From an uncultured Dietzia sp. (GTDB lineage: Bacteria; Actinomycetota; Actinomycetes; Mycobacteriales; Mycobacteriaceae), in the NCBI GenBank assembly GCA_946570335.1, contig CAMNYG010000085.1, positions 1-6,435 on the forward strand: 6,435 nt of DNA. Reading direction: 5' to 3'. A program made the position numbers and the translations under genes. Below, one piece after another: positions 6,053 through 6,435 of this stretch. The notes beneath the pieces are model-generated. The model searched no databases and was not told the DNA's origin. It saw nothing but the letters and a program-made list of their open reading frames with translations. Every line of letters begins with the position of its first letter. Position 1 is the stretch's first letter.

Positions 6053-6435
6053 ATGCCCAAGCCCAAGAAGGGCGCCCGCCTCGGCGGTTCCGCTTCCCAC
6101 CAGCGGCTCATCCTCTCGAACCTGGCCACCCAGCTGTTCGAGCACGACCAGATCCGCACCACGGAGACCAAGGCCAAGCTGCTGCGCCCCTACGCGGAGA
6201 AGCTGATCACCAAGGCTCGCCGTGGCACGCTGGCCGACCGTCGTGAGGCCGCCAAGGTCATCCGTGACAAGGATGTGCTGCACAAGCTGTTCGCCGAGAT
6301 CGGCCCCCGGGTCGCGAACCGCGACGGTGGATACACGCGGATCGTCAAGCTCGAGAACCGCAAGGGTGACAACGCGCCCATGGCGATGATCGCGCTCGTC
6401 ACCGAGGAGCTCGCCTCCGCCGAGGCCTCGCGCGC
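6053..6435 (+). CDS. rplQ: 50S ribosomal protein L17 (partial, cut at the 3' side)
   Basis: The first 127 codons of L17, a large-subunit protein near the exit-tunnel side of the ribosome, run off the window with no stop codon. The family signature is clear: [31 protein letters not shown] at the start, then [20 protein letters not shown] (35-54). The conserved [22 protein letters not shown] block is followed by a variable tail beginning [12 protein letters not shown]. Actinobacterial L17 often carries an alanine/glutamate/lysine-rich C-terminal extension, so a sizeable part may be missing. The ATG at 6053 has AGGAGA at 6042-6047 as Shine-Dalgarno. It is normally the last gene of the alpha operon. 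Confidence 0.97.
   Translation, partial: MPKPKKGARLGGSASHQRLILSNLATQLFEHDQIRTTETKAKLLRPYAEKLITKARRGTLADRREAAKVIRDKDVLHKLFAEIGPRVANRDGGYTRIVKLENRKGDNAPMAMIALVTEELASAEASR

Noticed and set aside
1..6435. Mobile element, CRISPR, tRNA/rRNA or novel defence system
   Set aside because: No transposase, integrase, array of repeats, cloverleaf or rRNA sequence was seen; apart from the lipase, all genes belong to conserved housekeeping families.

Overview
The window is a GC-rich chromosomal stretch from an actinobacterium, most likely of the order Mycobacteriales (Rhodococcus/Gordonia/Dietzia type). The evidence is the near-mycobacterial sequence of IF-1, MetAP, S4 and RpoA, the short 181-residue adenylate kinase, and the gene order. 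I cannot fix the genus from sequence alone. All recognised genes are on the + strand.

Layout: the 3' end of secY (1-165) is followed by adk (216-761) and map (770-1573), the usual tail of the spc ribosomal-protein cluster. A 103-base gap then holds a hairpin, GAAC/GTTC inverted repeats and a possible promoter. After it comes a gene that is not part of the canonical cluster: a secreted alpha/beta-hydrolase of the secretory lipase (LIP) family (1677-2960). A second intergenic region (2961-3082) carries the best promoter candidate in the window and leads into infA (3083-3304). A 168-base gene-free, hairpin-rich spacer lies where many bacteria carry rpmJ. It precedes the alpha-operon block rpsM-rpsK-rpsD (3473-4876). 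A 106-base spacer with two strong hairpins separates rpsD from rpoA (4983-6017), and rplQ (6053 to the window end) is cut by the edge.

The conserved genes serve translation and transcription: SecY exports proteins, Adk balances adenine nucleotides, Map removes the initiator methionine, IF-1 starts translation, S13/S11/S4/L17 are ribosomal proteins, and RpoA is the RNA polymerase alpha subunit. The lipase is an accessory exoenzyme whose upstream region suggests its own control.

I see no mobile element, CRISPR array, tRNA/rRNA gene or new multi-gene system. The points worth a second look are the lipase between housekeeping genes, its putative operator region, a 9-base AT-rich word shared by the lipase and infA upstream regions, the missing rpmJ, and the structured spacers before rpsM and rpoA.
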